DNA of 64,000 nucleotides from Petrosia ficiformis (lineage: Eukaryota > Porifera > Demospongiae > Haplosclerida > Petrosiidae), in the NCBI GenBank assembly GCA_947044365.1, contig OX345647.1, positions 2,847,501 through 2,911,500 of the forward strand. Direction: 5' to 3'. This document shows, in pieces, positions 25,646 to 36,400 of the stretch (its first letter is position 1; each line of letters begins with the position of its first letter). The notes below the pieces were generated by a model. The model did no database searches and was not told the origin of the DNA. It saw only the letters and a list, made by a program, of their open reading frames with translations. Made by a program: the position numbers and the translations under genes.

Positions 25646-26803
25646 TGTGACCGAGAATGAGAAAACGTGTCTTGTGGGACTAAAATTCAAAATTGAGTTT
25701 TTGCTATCAGCGGATTCTCCATGTTTCAAGCTACTTCCTGATGGTTTCGATTTTGCAATCTGATGTTCCGTTGCTGAGTTACACTCCCTCAAAGCTTTGA
25801 CAGCAATTAAAATTAAAATGCTAGAAAAGCCATTTATAAAATTTTTCACGTTTTCCCGTAAACTATCCGTTTACGCAAGCATGTGAGAGAGAAACAAGCT
25901 TTTGGAGGTTTGTAAATGCCTGTTTTTTTTACTGTTAATAGGCAATATTGTCATTCATTTGGAATGGTAAAGTTCACCCTTAGTTTAGAGTGTCTTGTTC
26001 TGCAATCCAAGGCCCAAATTGATGGAGGAAATCTCATAAATTGTGAGTATGATTATTTTAGATAAAATTTATTGTTTACCTTCTTGGAATGCATTTGTTG
26101 TACTTGACATGAAACTGGGATGTTATTAACTGTAACAGTTTTATCTTGTATGCGTGTAGTTATGCTAACTCAGTTGGTTTTAGTTATTTGAGTTGTTTCC
26201 TTTTGTTTATATTCTTTAACTAAAGTTTAAAAAAATTATTAATACATGTATTTTCAACAGGTTCAAGCTTCTTATCACAAGTTCTCAACATCACCGAGTC
26301 TTTCTACATCATCACTGAACATCAAAATCTGTTATAAAACATTATAAAATGTTATTTATTTTTTAATGATCATAAACGTTGATAATGTTACTCACTCTTC
26401 ACACAGATAGGGTATCACGATTAGACATTTACCATCTTGACCTCCAGCAGTTAGAAATACCCTAGTTGAGTTCATAGCTTGAGTAAGAGCCTTTTCTTTG
26501 TTGAAATAAAATTCGTTGCTATGCGTTGCTATGGAATTTCCCGTTAGCGTCCGCGTTACATTTCGTTGTTTGTGCTCCGTGTTTATAGCAATGGCTGACG
26601 TTCTCTGTGATAAAACGGGTATTTGCAGTATAGCGAAGTACTCCAGAGGACTTTAGATCAACTCAGAGGATGAGTAAGTCACCTATAATCATAAAGCAAG
26701 CGAAATCTCGATTTCGACAAGTCTTAGCTATGCCATCTATTTTGGCTAATATCTCAATATCAATAAAAGTCGCACAAGACACGTTTTCTCATTCGCGGTC
26801 ACA
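25646..26803. mobile_element. Non-autonomous TIR element 2 (1,158 bp)
   Basis: Terminal inverted repeats of about 36 bp (25646-25681 and 26768-26803) begin TGTGACCG and match apart from two mismatches. They share the pattern TGTGACCG-G-ATGAGAAAA with element 1, so the two belong to related families. It starts directly after the TA that ends element 1 and is followed by TA (26804-26805). The interior (25682-26767) is AT-rich and carries no recognisable transposase; the short open frames run through the TIR into the flanking arrays. Internal segments near the left end loosely resemble those of element 1. Confidence 0.85.
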
Positions 26804-27563
26804 TATTTATCTATATATCTATCTATCAGTCTGCCTGTTTGTCTGTCTCCCTGTCTGTGTGTCTGTGTGTCTGTGTGTCTGTGTGTCAGTCTGTGTATCT
26901 GTCTGTCTGTGTTTCTCTCTTTGTATTTTTCTGTCTGTCTCTCTGTTTGTCTGTTTGGTATATCTGTCTGTCTGTCTTACTATATGTCTGTCTGTTAATC
27001 TATTAAATCTTTCTATCTATTTAAGTATCCATCTATCTATCTATCTATATAGTTAAGTATCCATGTATCTATCTATCTATCTGTCTATTTAATATATCTA
27101 TCTCTATGTATTTGGCGAATTAACTATCTTTCTGTCTATCTATCTACGTAGCTATATACATTTCTATTTATTTATCTATCTATGAATTGATTTCGCATAT
27201 ATGTATCATTCTAAATTTGTAGGTATGTATCTATCTATATTTCTATCTATATATATCTACATATCCATCTCTCTATCTATCTATCTATATATCTATGTAT
27301 CTATCACTCTAACTCTCTATCTCTCTATCTCTCTAACTCTCTACCTATCTACCTACCTACGTATCTACCTATCTACCTATCTACCTATCCACTTATCTAC
27401 CTATTTACGTATCTACCTCTTTATTTATCTATTAAAATCTATCTATTTTCCTAGCGATGTATGTATCTGTCTGTCTATATAAATATATTTGTATCGATCT
27501 AAATGTTTTGATATCTTACATATGTATCAATCTAAATTTGTAGCTATGTCACTATCAATTTCC

Positions 27564-27612
<49 letters not shown>

Positions 27613-28230
27613 CACCCACCCTCCCATCCATCCATTCATCGATCAATCCATCCATCCATCCATCCATCCATCCATCCATCCATCCATCCAACCATTCATC
27701 CATCCATACTTCTATACATCTAACCACGTACCCATTTACCCGATAACCCTTCTACCTATCTTCATATCTACATATCTCCATATCTACATATCGAACTCTC
27801 TTCCTATCTACCTATCTACCTATCTACCTATCTACCTATCTACCTATCTACCTATCTACCTATCCACCTATCTACATATCTACCTATCTACTGATGTACC
27901 TATTTACATCTCTAACTCTGTACCTCTCTACCTATCTACCTATCTACCTATCTACCTATCTACCTATTTAGCTATCTACGTATCTACCGATCTACCTATC
28001 TACATCACTAAATCTCTAACTCTCTACCTCTCTACGTATCTACCTAGCTAACTATCTACATATCTACCTATCTACGTATCTACCTATATATTTATCTATT
28101 AAAATCTATCTATATTTCTACCGAAGTATGTATATGTCTGTCTATATAAATATATATGTATCTATCTAAATGTTTTGATATCTTACTAATGTATCAATCT
28201 AAATGTGTAGTCATGTCACTATCAATATCC

Positions 28231-28262
<32 letters not shown>

Positions 28263-28634
28263 TTATACACCCACCCACCCATCCTTCCATTCGTCCATCC
28301 ATACTTCTATACATCTACCCACGTAACCATCTACCCGTTAACCCCTCTACCTATTTACATATCTACATATCTACTATCTCCCTATCAACCTCTCTATCTT
28401 TCTACCTATCTACCTAACTACATATCAACCTATCTAACTCTCTTCCTATCTCCCTATCTACCTATTCACCTATCTACATATCTACCTATCTACCTATCTG
28501 CCGATGTACCTATCTACATCTCTAAATCTCTAACTCTGTACTTTTCTACCTAACTACCTAGCTACCTATCTATTTATATATATATATCTATCTATGTATC
28601 TATTTATATATCTATCTATCTATCTATCTATCGA
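26804..28634 (+). repeat. Period-4 arrays of copy B, right of the MITE pair
   Basis: Resumes copy A sequence at about 5832 and follows its TGTC, TATC, CATC and CTAC blocks and its anchors (about 27201, 27525, 28190) to about 7715. Array lengths differ slightly. No gene. Confidence 0.86.
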
Positions 28635-29283
28635 CCTATCTACCTATTTACCTATCTACCTGTTTACCTGTCTACATTTCTACCTGTCAGCCTGTCTATC
28701 AGTCTACATGTCTACATGTCTAACGGACTACTTGTCTACATTTCTACCTATCTACCTGACTACCCGTCGACCTATTTAACTATCAGTCTATCTGCCTATC
28801 TGCCTATCTAATTATCTACATATATATCTATCTACCTATCTACCTATCTACCTATCTACCTGTTTACCTGTCTACATGTCTTCCTGTCAGCCTGTCTATC
28901 AGTCTATCTGCCTACTCGTCTACCTGTCTTCCTTTCTAACTGACTGCCCGTCTACCTATTTAACTATCAGTCTATCTGCCTATCTGCCTATCTACTTATC
29001 TACCTATCTATCTATCTACCTATCTACCTATTTACCTATCTACCTATCTACCTATCTACCTATCTACTTAACTACATATCTACCTATTTACCTCTCTACA
29101 TATCTACCTGACTGCATATCTATCTACCTGTCTATCTGTCTACTTGTCTACCTGTCTACCTGACTAGCTGTCTACTTGTCTACCTGTCTAACTGTCTACT
29201 TGTCTGCCTGTCTACCTTTCTAAATGACTACCAATCAACCTAACTAAATATCTACCTATCTAACTATTTACCAATCTACCAAT

Positions 29284-29315
<32 letters not shown>

Positions 29316-29476
29316 GGATTTATCTGTCCAACTCTCTGTCTTTCTGTCTGTCTGTCTGTCTGTCAGTCTTTCTGTCTGTCTGTCTGTCAGTCTATTCGTC
29401 CGTTCGTCCGTCTTTCCGTCCTTCCATCCATCCATTCATCCATCCATTTATATATCTATCTATATATCTGTCTATA

Positions 29477-29515
<39 letters not shown>

Positions 29516-30314
29516 ATATCTATCTATATATCTATCCACCTATCTACCTATCTACCTTTTTATCTATTTACCTATATACCTATCAACATAGTTATCTACC
29601 TATCTACCTATCTAACTATCTACCTATCATTCTATTTACCGATCTACCTATCTAACTATCTACCTATCACTCTATCTACCTATCTACCTATCTACCTGTC
29701 TACCTGTTTACCTGTCTGCCTGTCTAACTGTCTAACTGAATACTTGCCTACCTATCTAAATATCAGACCATCTGCCTATCTGCCTATCTACTTATCTACC
29801 TATCTACCTATCTACCTATCTACCTATCTACCTATCTACATATGTACCGATATACATATCTACATATCTACCGATCTACCTATCTGCCTATCTACCTATC
29901 TACCTATCTAACTATCTACCTATCTACCTATTTACCTATCTACCTGTTTACCTGTCTACATTTCTACCTGTCAGCCTGTCTATCAGTCTACATGTCTACA
30001 TGTCTAACTGACTACTTGTCTACATTTCTACCTATCTACCTGACTACCCGTCGACCTATTTAACTATCAGTCTATCTGCCTATCTGCCTATCTACTTATC
30101 TACATATATATCTATCTACCTATCTACCTATCTACCTATCTACCTATCTACCTCTGTTTACCTGTCTACATGTCTACCTGTCTGCCTGTCTATCAGTCTA
30201 TTTGTCTACCCGTTTACATGTCTACATGTCTAACTGACTGCTTGTCTACCTTTCTACCTGTCTAACTGACTACCCGTCTACCTATCTAACTATCATTCTA
30301 TCTGCCTATCATTC
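28635..30314 (+). repeat. Rearranged CTAC-rich arrays of copy B
   Basis: 28635-28870 matches copy A near 12610-12840; 28870-30300 then matches about 11595-12990; and 29930-30170 repeats 28635-28870. The join at about 28630 falls inside (TATC)n, the likely site of unequal recombination. No gene. Confidence 0.82.
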
Positions 30315-30324
30315 TATCTAGATA
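30315..30324. other. Palindrome TATCTAGATA at a polarity switch
   Basis: To the left, the pyrimidine-rich strand (CTAT/CTAC) is on top; to the right, the purine-rich complement (GATAG) is. The switch falls at this perfect 10-bp palindrome. Confidence 0.85.
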
Positions 30325-31694
30325 CAGTGGATAGACAGGATAAACAGGATAGACAAGATACACAAGATAGACAGGATTGAAAGGATAGACATGATAGACA
30401 GGATAGACAAGATAGAAGCGATAGACAGGATAGAAAGAATGGACAAGCCAGAAAATGTTAAACAGCATAAACAACATAAACAGGATAGAGAGGGTAGACC
30501 CGATAGAAGAGAGAGACTGGATAGAAAGAATAGACTACATAAACAGGGTAGACAACTTGGACAGGGTAGACAGGATAGACAAGATACACAGGATAGACAG
30601 GATAGATAGGATAGAGATTTTAGACAACATATACAGAATAGATGGGATAGAAAAGTTAGACAAGATAGAGAGGATAGACAGCATAGACAGGTTTTACAAG
30701 ATAGACATGATAGACACGATAGACATGATAGACAAAGTAGGCAGGATACACAGGATAGAGAGGATAGACAAGATAGACAAGATAGACAGTATAGACACGA
30801 TAGACAGGGCAAGACAAACAGGATAGACAAGATCGACAGGATAGACAGTGTAGACAGGATAGACCACATAAATAGTATAGACAGGATAGATGAGATAGCC
30901 AGGATAGACGGGATAGATAGGATAGAGATTTTAGACAACATATGCAGAATAGATGGGATAGAAAAGTTAGACAAGATAGAGAGGATAGACAGCATAGACA
31001 AGATAGACAAGATAGACACGATAGACACGATAGACATGATAGAAAAAGTAGACAGGATACACAGGATAGAGAGGATAGACAAGATAGACAAGATAGACTG
31101 TATAGACACGATAGACAGGGCAAGATAAACAGGATAGACAAGATAGACTGGATCGACAGAATAGACAGGGTAGACAGGATAAACCACATAAATGGAATAG
31201 ACAGGAAAGACAAGATAGACATGATAGACAGGATAGACAGGATAGACTAGACAGACAAGATAGACAGGATAAACAGCATAGACAGGGTAAACAAGATAGA
31301 CAGGACATAAAAAATAGACAAAATAGACAGGATAGACCGGATAGACAAAATAAACAGGATAGACAGGATATACAAAATAGACAAGATAGACAACATAAAC
31401 AGGATAGAGAGGATATACAAAATAGACAAGATAGACAGGATAGCCAAGATAGACAGGATAGCCAGGATAGACAGGATAGACAGGATAGGCAGGATAGGCA
31501 GGTTAACAACATGAACAGGATAGACAGTATAGACAAGATGGACAAGATAAACAGGATAAACAAAATAGTGAGGATGGACAACATAAACATAATAGACAGG
31601 ATAGACAAGATAGACAAGATAGACTGGATAGACAGGATATACAGGATAAACAACATAAACAAGATAGACAGGATAGACAGGACAGACAGGATAG
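30325..31694 (-). repeat. 9-bp minisatellite in inverted orientation
   Basis: About 150 units of ACAGGATAG, the reverse complement of the CTATCCTGT family at 5327 and 24713, with many variants. Long open frames exist on both strands as 3-residue periodic strings. It includes a 311-bp internal tandem duplication. It abuts the 21-bp satellite at about 31695 with no spacer. Confidence 0.92.
30601..31222 (-). repeat. 311-bp tandem duplication inside the 9-bp array
   Basis: The block from 30601, containing GAGATTTTAGACAACATAT and AGAATAGATGGGATAG, recurs from 30912 with the same order of variant units up to the words around ACCACATAAAT. Differences include small insertions, so the second unit is slightly longer. 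Confidence 0.82.
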
Positions 31695-32200
31695 TCCATA
31701 GTGGACTCCTATTGTGTCCTAGTGGACTCATAATGGGTCCTAGTGGACTCCTAATGGGTTCTAGTGAACTCCTCATGGGTCCTAGATGAGTCCTATTGGG
31801 TCCTAGTGGACTCCTATATGGACCTTGTGGACTCCTTATGTGTCCTAGTGGACACCTAATAGGTCCTAATGGACTCCTAATGGGTCTTAGTGGAGTCCTA
31901 TTTGGTCCTAATGGACACCTTATGGGTCCTAGTGGACTCATAATGGGTCCTAGTGGACTCCTAATGGGTTCAGTTGGACTCCTAATGGTACTCATAATGG
32001 GTGTTAGTGGACTCCTATTGGGTCCAAATGGACTCCTTTTGGGTCCTAGTGTACACATAAGGGGTCCTATTGGGACGTAGTGGACTCCTTATAGGTCTTA
32101 GTGGACTCCTAACGGGTCCTAGTCGACTCCTCCTAGTGGACAACTAATTGGTCCTAGTGGACTCCTTATGGGTCTTAGTGGACTGCTAATGGGTACTCCT

Positions 32201-32453
32201 AATTGGTCCTAGTGGACTCCTTATTAATGTTAGTGGACTCCTATGGGGTCCTAGGGGACTCCTAAGGGTTTCTATTGGACTCCTTATTGGTCCTAGTGCA
32301 CTCCTATTGGTCCTAATGGACTCCAATATTGTCCTATTGGACTCCTAATTGGTCCTAGTGGACTCCTTATTAATGTTAGTGGACTCCTATGGGGTCCTAG
32401 GGGACTCCTAAGGGTTTCTATTGGACTCCTTATTGGTCCTAGTGCACTCCTAT
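32201..32453 (+). repeat. 146-bp duplication in the satellite
   Basis: A block starting AATTGGTCCTAGTGGACTCC and containing CCTTATTAATGTTAGTGG begins at 32201 and again at 32347. The spacing is close to seven 21-bp monomers (147). Confidence 0.85.
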
Positions 32454-34281
32454 CGGGTCCTAGTGCACTCCTAATGGTTCATAGTGGTCTCCTCATGGGT
32501 CCTAATGGACTCCTAATTGGTCCTAATCGACTGATAATGGGACCTAGTGGAGTCCTATTGGGTCCAAGTGGATTCCTTATGGGTCCTAGTGGACTCCTCT
32601 TCGGTCCTAGTGGAATACAAATTGGTCCTAGTGGACTCATAAAGGGTCTTAGTGGACTCCTAAAGGAGTCTAGTGGACTCATAAAGGGTCCTTTTGGACT
32701 CCTAATGGGTCCTAGTGGAGTCCTATTGGGTCCAAGTGGACTCCTATTGAGTCCTACAGGAAATCTACTTGGTCCTAGTGGACTCATAATGGGTCCTATT
32801 GGACTCCTAATGGGTCCAATTGGACTCCTTCTGTTTCTTAGTGGACTCTTAATGGGTCATAGTGGACTCCTAATGGGTACTACTGGAGTCCTATTTGGTT
32901 CAAGTGGTGTCCTATTGGGTCCTAATGGACACCTTATAGGGCCTAGTGGACTCCTAATGGTTCCTGGTGGACTCCTAATTGGTTCCAGTGGACTCCTTTT
33001 CGGTCCTAGTGAACAACTAATTTGTCCTAGTGGATTCATAATGGCTCTTAGTGGACTCCTATTCGGTCCTAGTTGACTCCTTATGGGTCCTACTGGACTC
33101 CTAATGGGTCATAATGGACTCCTCAATGGTCCTAGTGGAGTCCTAATGGACTCCTAAGGGGTCCTAGTGTACTCCTATTGTGTCCAAGTGAACTCCATTT
33201 TGGTCCTAGAGGACTCCTAATGGGTCCTAGAGGACTCCTAATTGGTCCAAGTGGAGTCTTATTGGGTCCTATTGGACCTCTTATGGGTCCTACTGAACTC
33301 CTAATGGGTCCTAGTGGACTCCTATATGGTCCTAGTGTACTCCTTATAGGTCATAGTGGAGTCCTAGTGGTCACATAATGGGTCATAAAGGAGTCATGTT
33401 GGGTCCTATTTGACTTTTTATGGGTCCTAGTGGACTCCTTATTGGTACCAGTGGACTCCTATTGGATTCTAGTGGACTACTATTGGGTCCTAGTGGACTC
33501 GTATTGGTTCCTAGTGGACACCTAATGGTTCCTAGTAGACTCCTAATGGGTCCTAGTGGACTCCTTATTGCTCCCAGAGGACTCATATTCGGGCCTAGTG
33601 GACTCCTAATGGTTTCTGGTGGACTCCTAATTGGTTCCAGTGGACTCCTTCTCGGTCCTAGTGAACAACTAATTGGTCCTAGTGGACTCATAATGGCTCT
33701 TAGTGGACTCCTGTTTGGTCCTATAGCTAGTTGACTCCTTATGGGTCCTACTGGACTCCTAATGGGTCATAATGGACTCCTCATTGGTCCTAGTGGAGTC
33801 CTAATGGACTCCTAATGGGTCCTAGTGTACTCCTATTGTGTCCAAGTGGACTCCATTTTGGTCCTAGAGGACTCCTAATGGGTCCTAGAGGACTCCTAAT
33901 TGGTCCAAGTGGAGTTTTATTGGGTTCTATTGGACCTCTTATGGGTCCTAGTGAACTCCTAATGGGTCCTAGTGGACTCCTATTGGGTGACAGTGGACTA
34001 CTTATGGGTCTTAGTAGACTCCTCATGGGTCCTAATGGAGTCCTATAGGGTACTAGTGGACTCCTATTCGTTCCTAGTGGACACCTATTGGGTACTAGCG
34101 GACTCCTATTGGGTCATAGGGGACTCTTACTGGGACATAGTGGACTCCTTATGGGTCGTAGTGGACTCCTTATTGGTACTAGTGGACTCCTATTGGATCC
34201 TAGTGGACTACTATTGGGTCCTAGTGGACTCGTATTGGTTCCTAGTGGACACCTTATGGTTCCTAGTGGACTCCTTATTGG

Positions 34282-35295
34282 TACTAGTGGACTCCTAATG
34301 GGTCCTAGTGGTCTCCTTATTGCTCCCAGTGGACTCATAATTGGTCCTAGTGGACACCTATTGAGTACTACTGGACTCCTTATGGGTACTAGTGTACTCC
34401 TAATGTGTCGTAGTGGACTCCTCATGGGTAGTCCTATTCGGTTCTAGAGGACTCCTATTGGGTCCTAGTGGACAACTAATTGGTCCTAGTGGACTCATAA
34501 TGGGTCCTAGAGGAGTCCTTTTGTTTCCTATTTGACTTCATATGGGTCCTATTGGAGTCCTATTGGATCCTAGTGTACTCCTATTGGACTCATAATGGGT
34601 CCTAGTGGAGTCCTATTGAGTACTACTGGACTCCTTATGGGTCCTAGAGGAGTCCTATTTACTCCTAGTGGACTCCTAAGTATTCCTAGTGGACTACTTA
34701 TTGGTACTAGTGGACACCTATTTGACCCTAGCGGACTACTATTGGGTCCTAGTGGTCTTGTATTAGTTCCTTGTGGACATCTTATGGGTACTAGTGGACT
34801 CCTAATGGGTCCTAGTGGTCTCCTTATTGCTCCCAGTGGACTCATATTTGGTCCTAGTGGACACCTATTGAGTACTACTGGACTCCTTATGGGTACTAGT
34901 GTACTCCTAATGTGTCGTAGTGGACTCCTCATGGGTAGTCCTATTCGGTTCTAGAGGACTCCTATTGGGTCCTAGTGGACAACTAATTGGTCCTAGTGGA
35001 CTCATAATGGGTCCTAGAGGAGTCCTTTTGTTTCCTATTTGACTTCATATGGGTCCTATTGGAGTCCTATTGGATCCTAGTGTACTCCTATTGGACTCAT
35101 AATGGGTCCTAGTGGAGTCCTATTGAGTACTACTGGACTCCTTATGGGTCCTAGAGGAGTCCTATTTACTCCTAGTGGACTCCTAAGTATTCCTAGTGGA
35201 CTACTTATTGGTACTAGTGGACACCTATTTGACCCTAGCGGACTACTATTGGGTCCTAGTGGTCTTGTATTAGTTCCTTGTGGACACCTTATGGG
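34282..35295 (+). repeat. Two 507-bp higher-order units
   Basis: Diagnostic variants such as TTGAGTACTACTGG, GTAGTCCTATTCGGTTCTAG and AAGTATTCCTAGTGG recur at a constant 507-bp offset (for example 34354 and 34861). 507 is about 24 monomers. The copies are nearly identical; the edges are approximate. Confidence 0.82.
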
Positions 35296-36390
35296 TACTA
35301 GTGGACTCCTAATGGGTAATAGTGTTCTCCTTATTGCTCCCAGTGGACTCCTATTCGGTCCTAGTGGATACCTATTGGGTACTATCGGACTCCTTATGGG
35401 TAATAGTGGACTCCTCATGGGTCCTAATGGAGTCCTATCGGGTACTAGTGGACTCCTATTCGTTCCTAGTGGACACCTATTGGGTACTAGCGGACTCCTA
35501 TTGGGTCCTAGGGGACTCTTACTGGGACATAGTGGACTCCTTATGTGTCCTAGTGGAGTCCTATTGGCTACTTTTGGACACCTAATTGGTCCAAGTGGAC
35601 CAATATTAGGTCTTACTGCACTCCTAGTTGGTCCTAATGGACTCCTTTTGGGATCTTGTGGAATCATAATTGGTCCTAGTGGACTCCTATTGGGTACTCC
35701 TATTTGGTCCTAGTGGACTTCTTATGGTTCCTATTTGACTCCTATTGGGTTCTAGTGTACTCATAATGTGTCCTAGTTGACTCCTTTTGGGTCCTAGTGT
35801 ACTCATAATGTGTCCTAGTGGAGTCCTATTGGGTCCTATTGGACTCCCAATTGATCCTAATGGACTCATAATGGGACCTAGTGGAGACATATTGGGTCCA
35901 AGTAGACTCCTTATAGGTCCTGCTGGACACCTATTGAGACCAAGTTGACTCCTTATGGGTCCTAGTGGACTCCTATTCGGTCCTAGTGGACTCCTAATCG
36001 GTCCTAGTGGAATCATAATTTGTCTCATTGGGCTCAAAGGTCCTAGTGTACTCCTTATGGGTCTTAGTGGACTCCTATTGAGTCTCCTATTGGGACCTAT
36101 TGGACTCCTAAAGGGTCCTATTGGACTCCTAATTGGTCCAAGTGGAGTCCTATTGGGTCCTAGTGGACTCCTTATGGGTCCTAATGGACACATATTGGGT
36201 CTTAGTGGACTCCTTACTGGTCCTAGTGGAGTCCTATTGGGTCCTAGTGAACTCCTAATTGGTCTTAGTGGACTCATAGTGGGTTTTAGTGGACTCCTAT
36301 TGGGTCCTAGTGGACTCCTTATGGGTCCTAGTGGACTCATATAGGGTCTTAATGGACTCCTAATGGGTCCTAGTGGACTCCTAATGGGTG

Positions 36391-36400
36391 CTTTTTGATT
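36391..36400. other. Non-satellite filler at the first polarity switch
   Basis: CTTTTTGATT lies between AATGGG (36383-36388) and its complement CCCATT (36401-36406). Satellite orientation flips across it. Confidence 0.7.

Larger units (their letters stand above)
19403..30314 (+). repeat. Copy B of the 19.4-kb segment, interrupted and rearranged
   Basis: Copy B aligns with copy A from 19403 to 25218, is broken by two TIR elements that copy A lacks, resumes at about 26804 and follows copy A to about 28630 (equivalent to about 7715). It then jumps to sequence matching copy A near 12610-12840, and next to sequence matching 11595-12990. The blocks equivalent to 7.7-11.6 kb and 13.0-19.4 kb of copy A are absent. 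It ends at the polarity flip at 30315-30324. Confidence 0.88.
31695..36390 (+). repeat. 21-bp satellite, forward orientation
   Basis: Monomer = TCCTAGTGGAC + TCCTAATGGG (11 + 10 bases). Monomers are variably substituted, and shortened units break the phase in places. Embedded are a 146-bp duplication (32201-32453) and a 507-bp duplication (about 34282-35295). Seven-codon periodicity gives long open frames with repeated Gly-Pro-Ser-Gly type strings in one strand and Pro-Leu-Gly-Pro strings in the other; these are not considered genes. Confidence 0.93.

Noticed and set aside
25577..25849. 90-codon minus-strand frame spanning the junction of the two TIR elements
   Set aside because: It crosses two TIRs and the shared TA, so it cannot be an ancestral gene.
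26670..27056. 128-codon frame starting inside TIR element 2
   Set aside because: It reads through the TIR into period-4 repeats; the part inside the element has no transposase-like motif.
30967..32058. 363-codon minus-strand frame
   Set aside because: It runs across the junction of the 9-bp and 21-bp arrays and changes from one periodic string to another at the join, as expected from repeat translation only.
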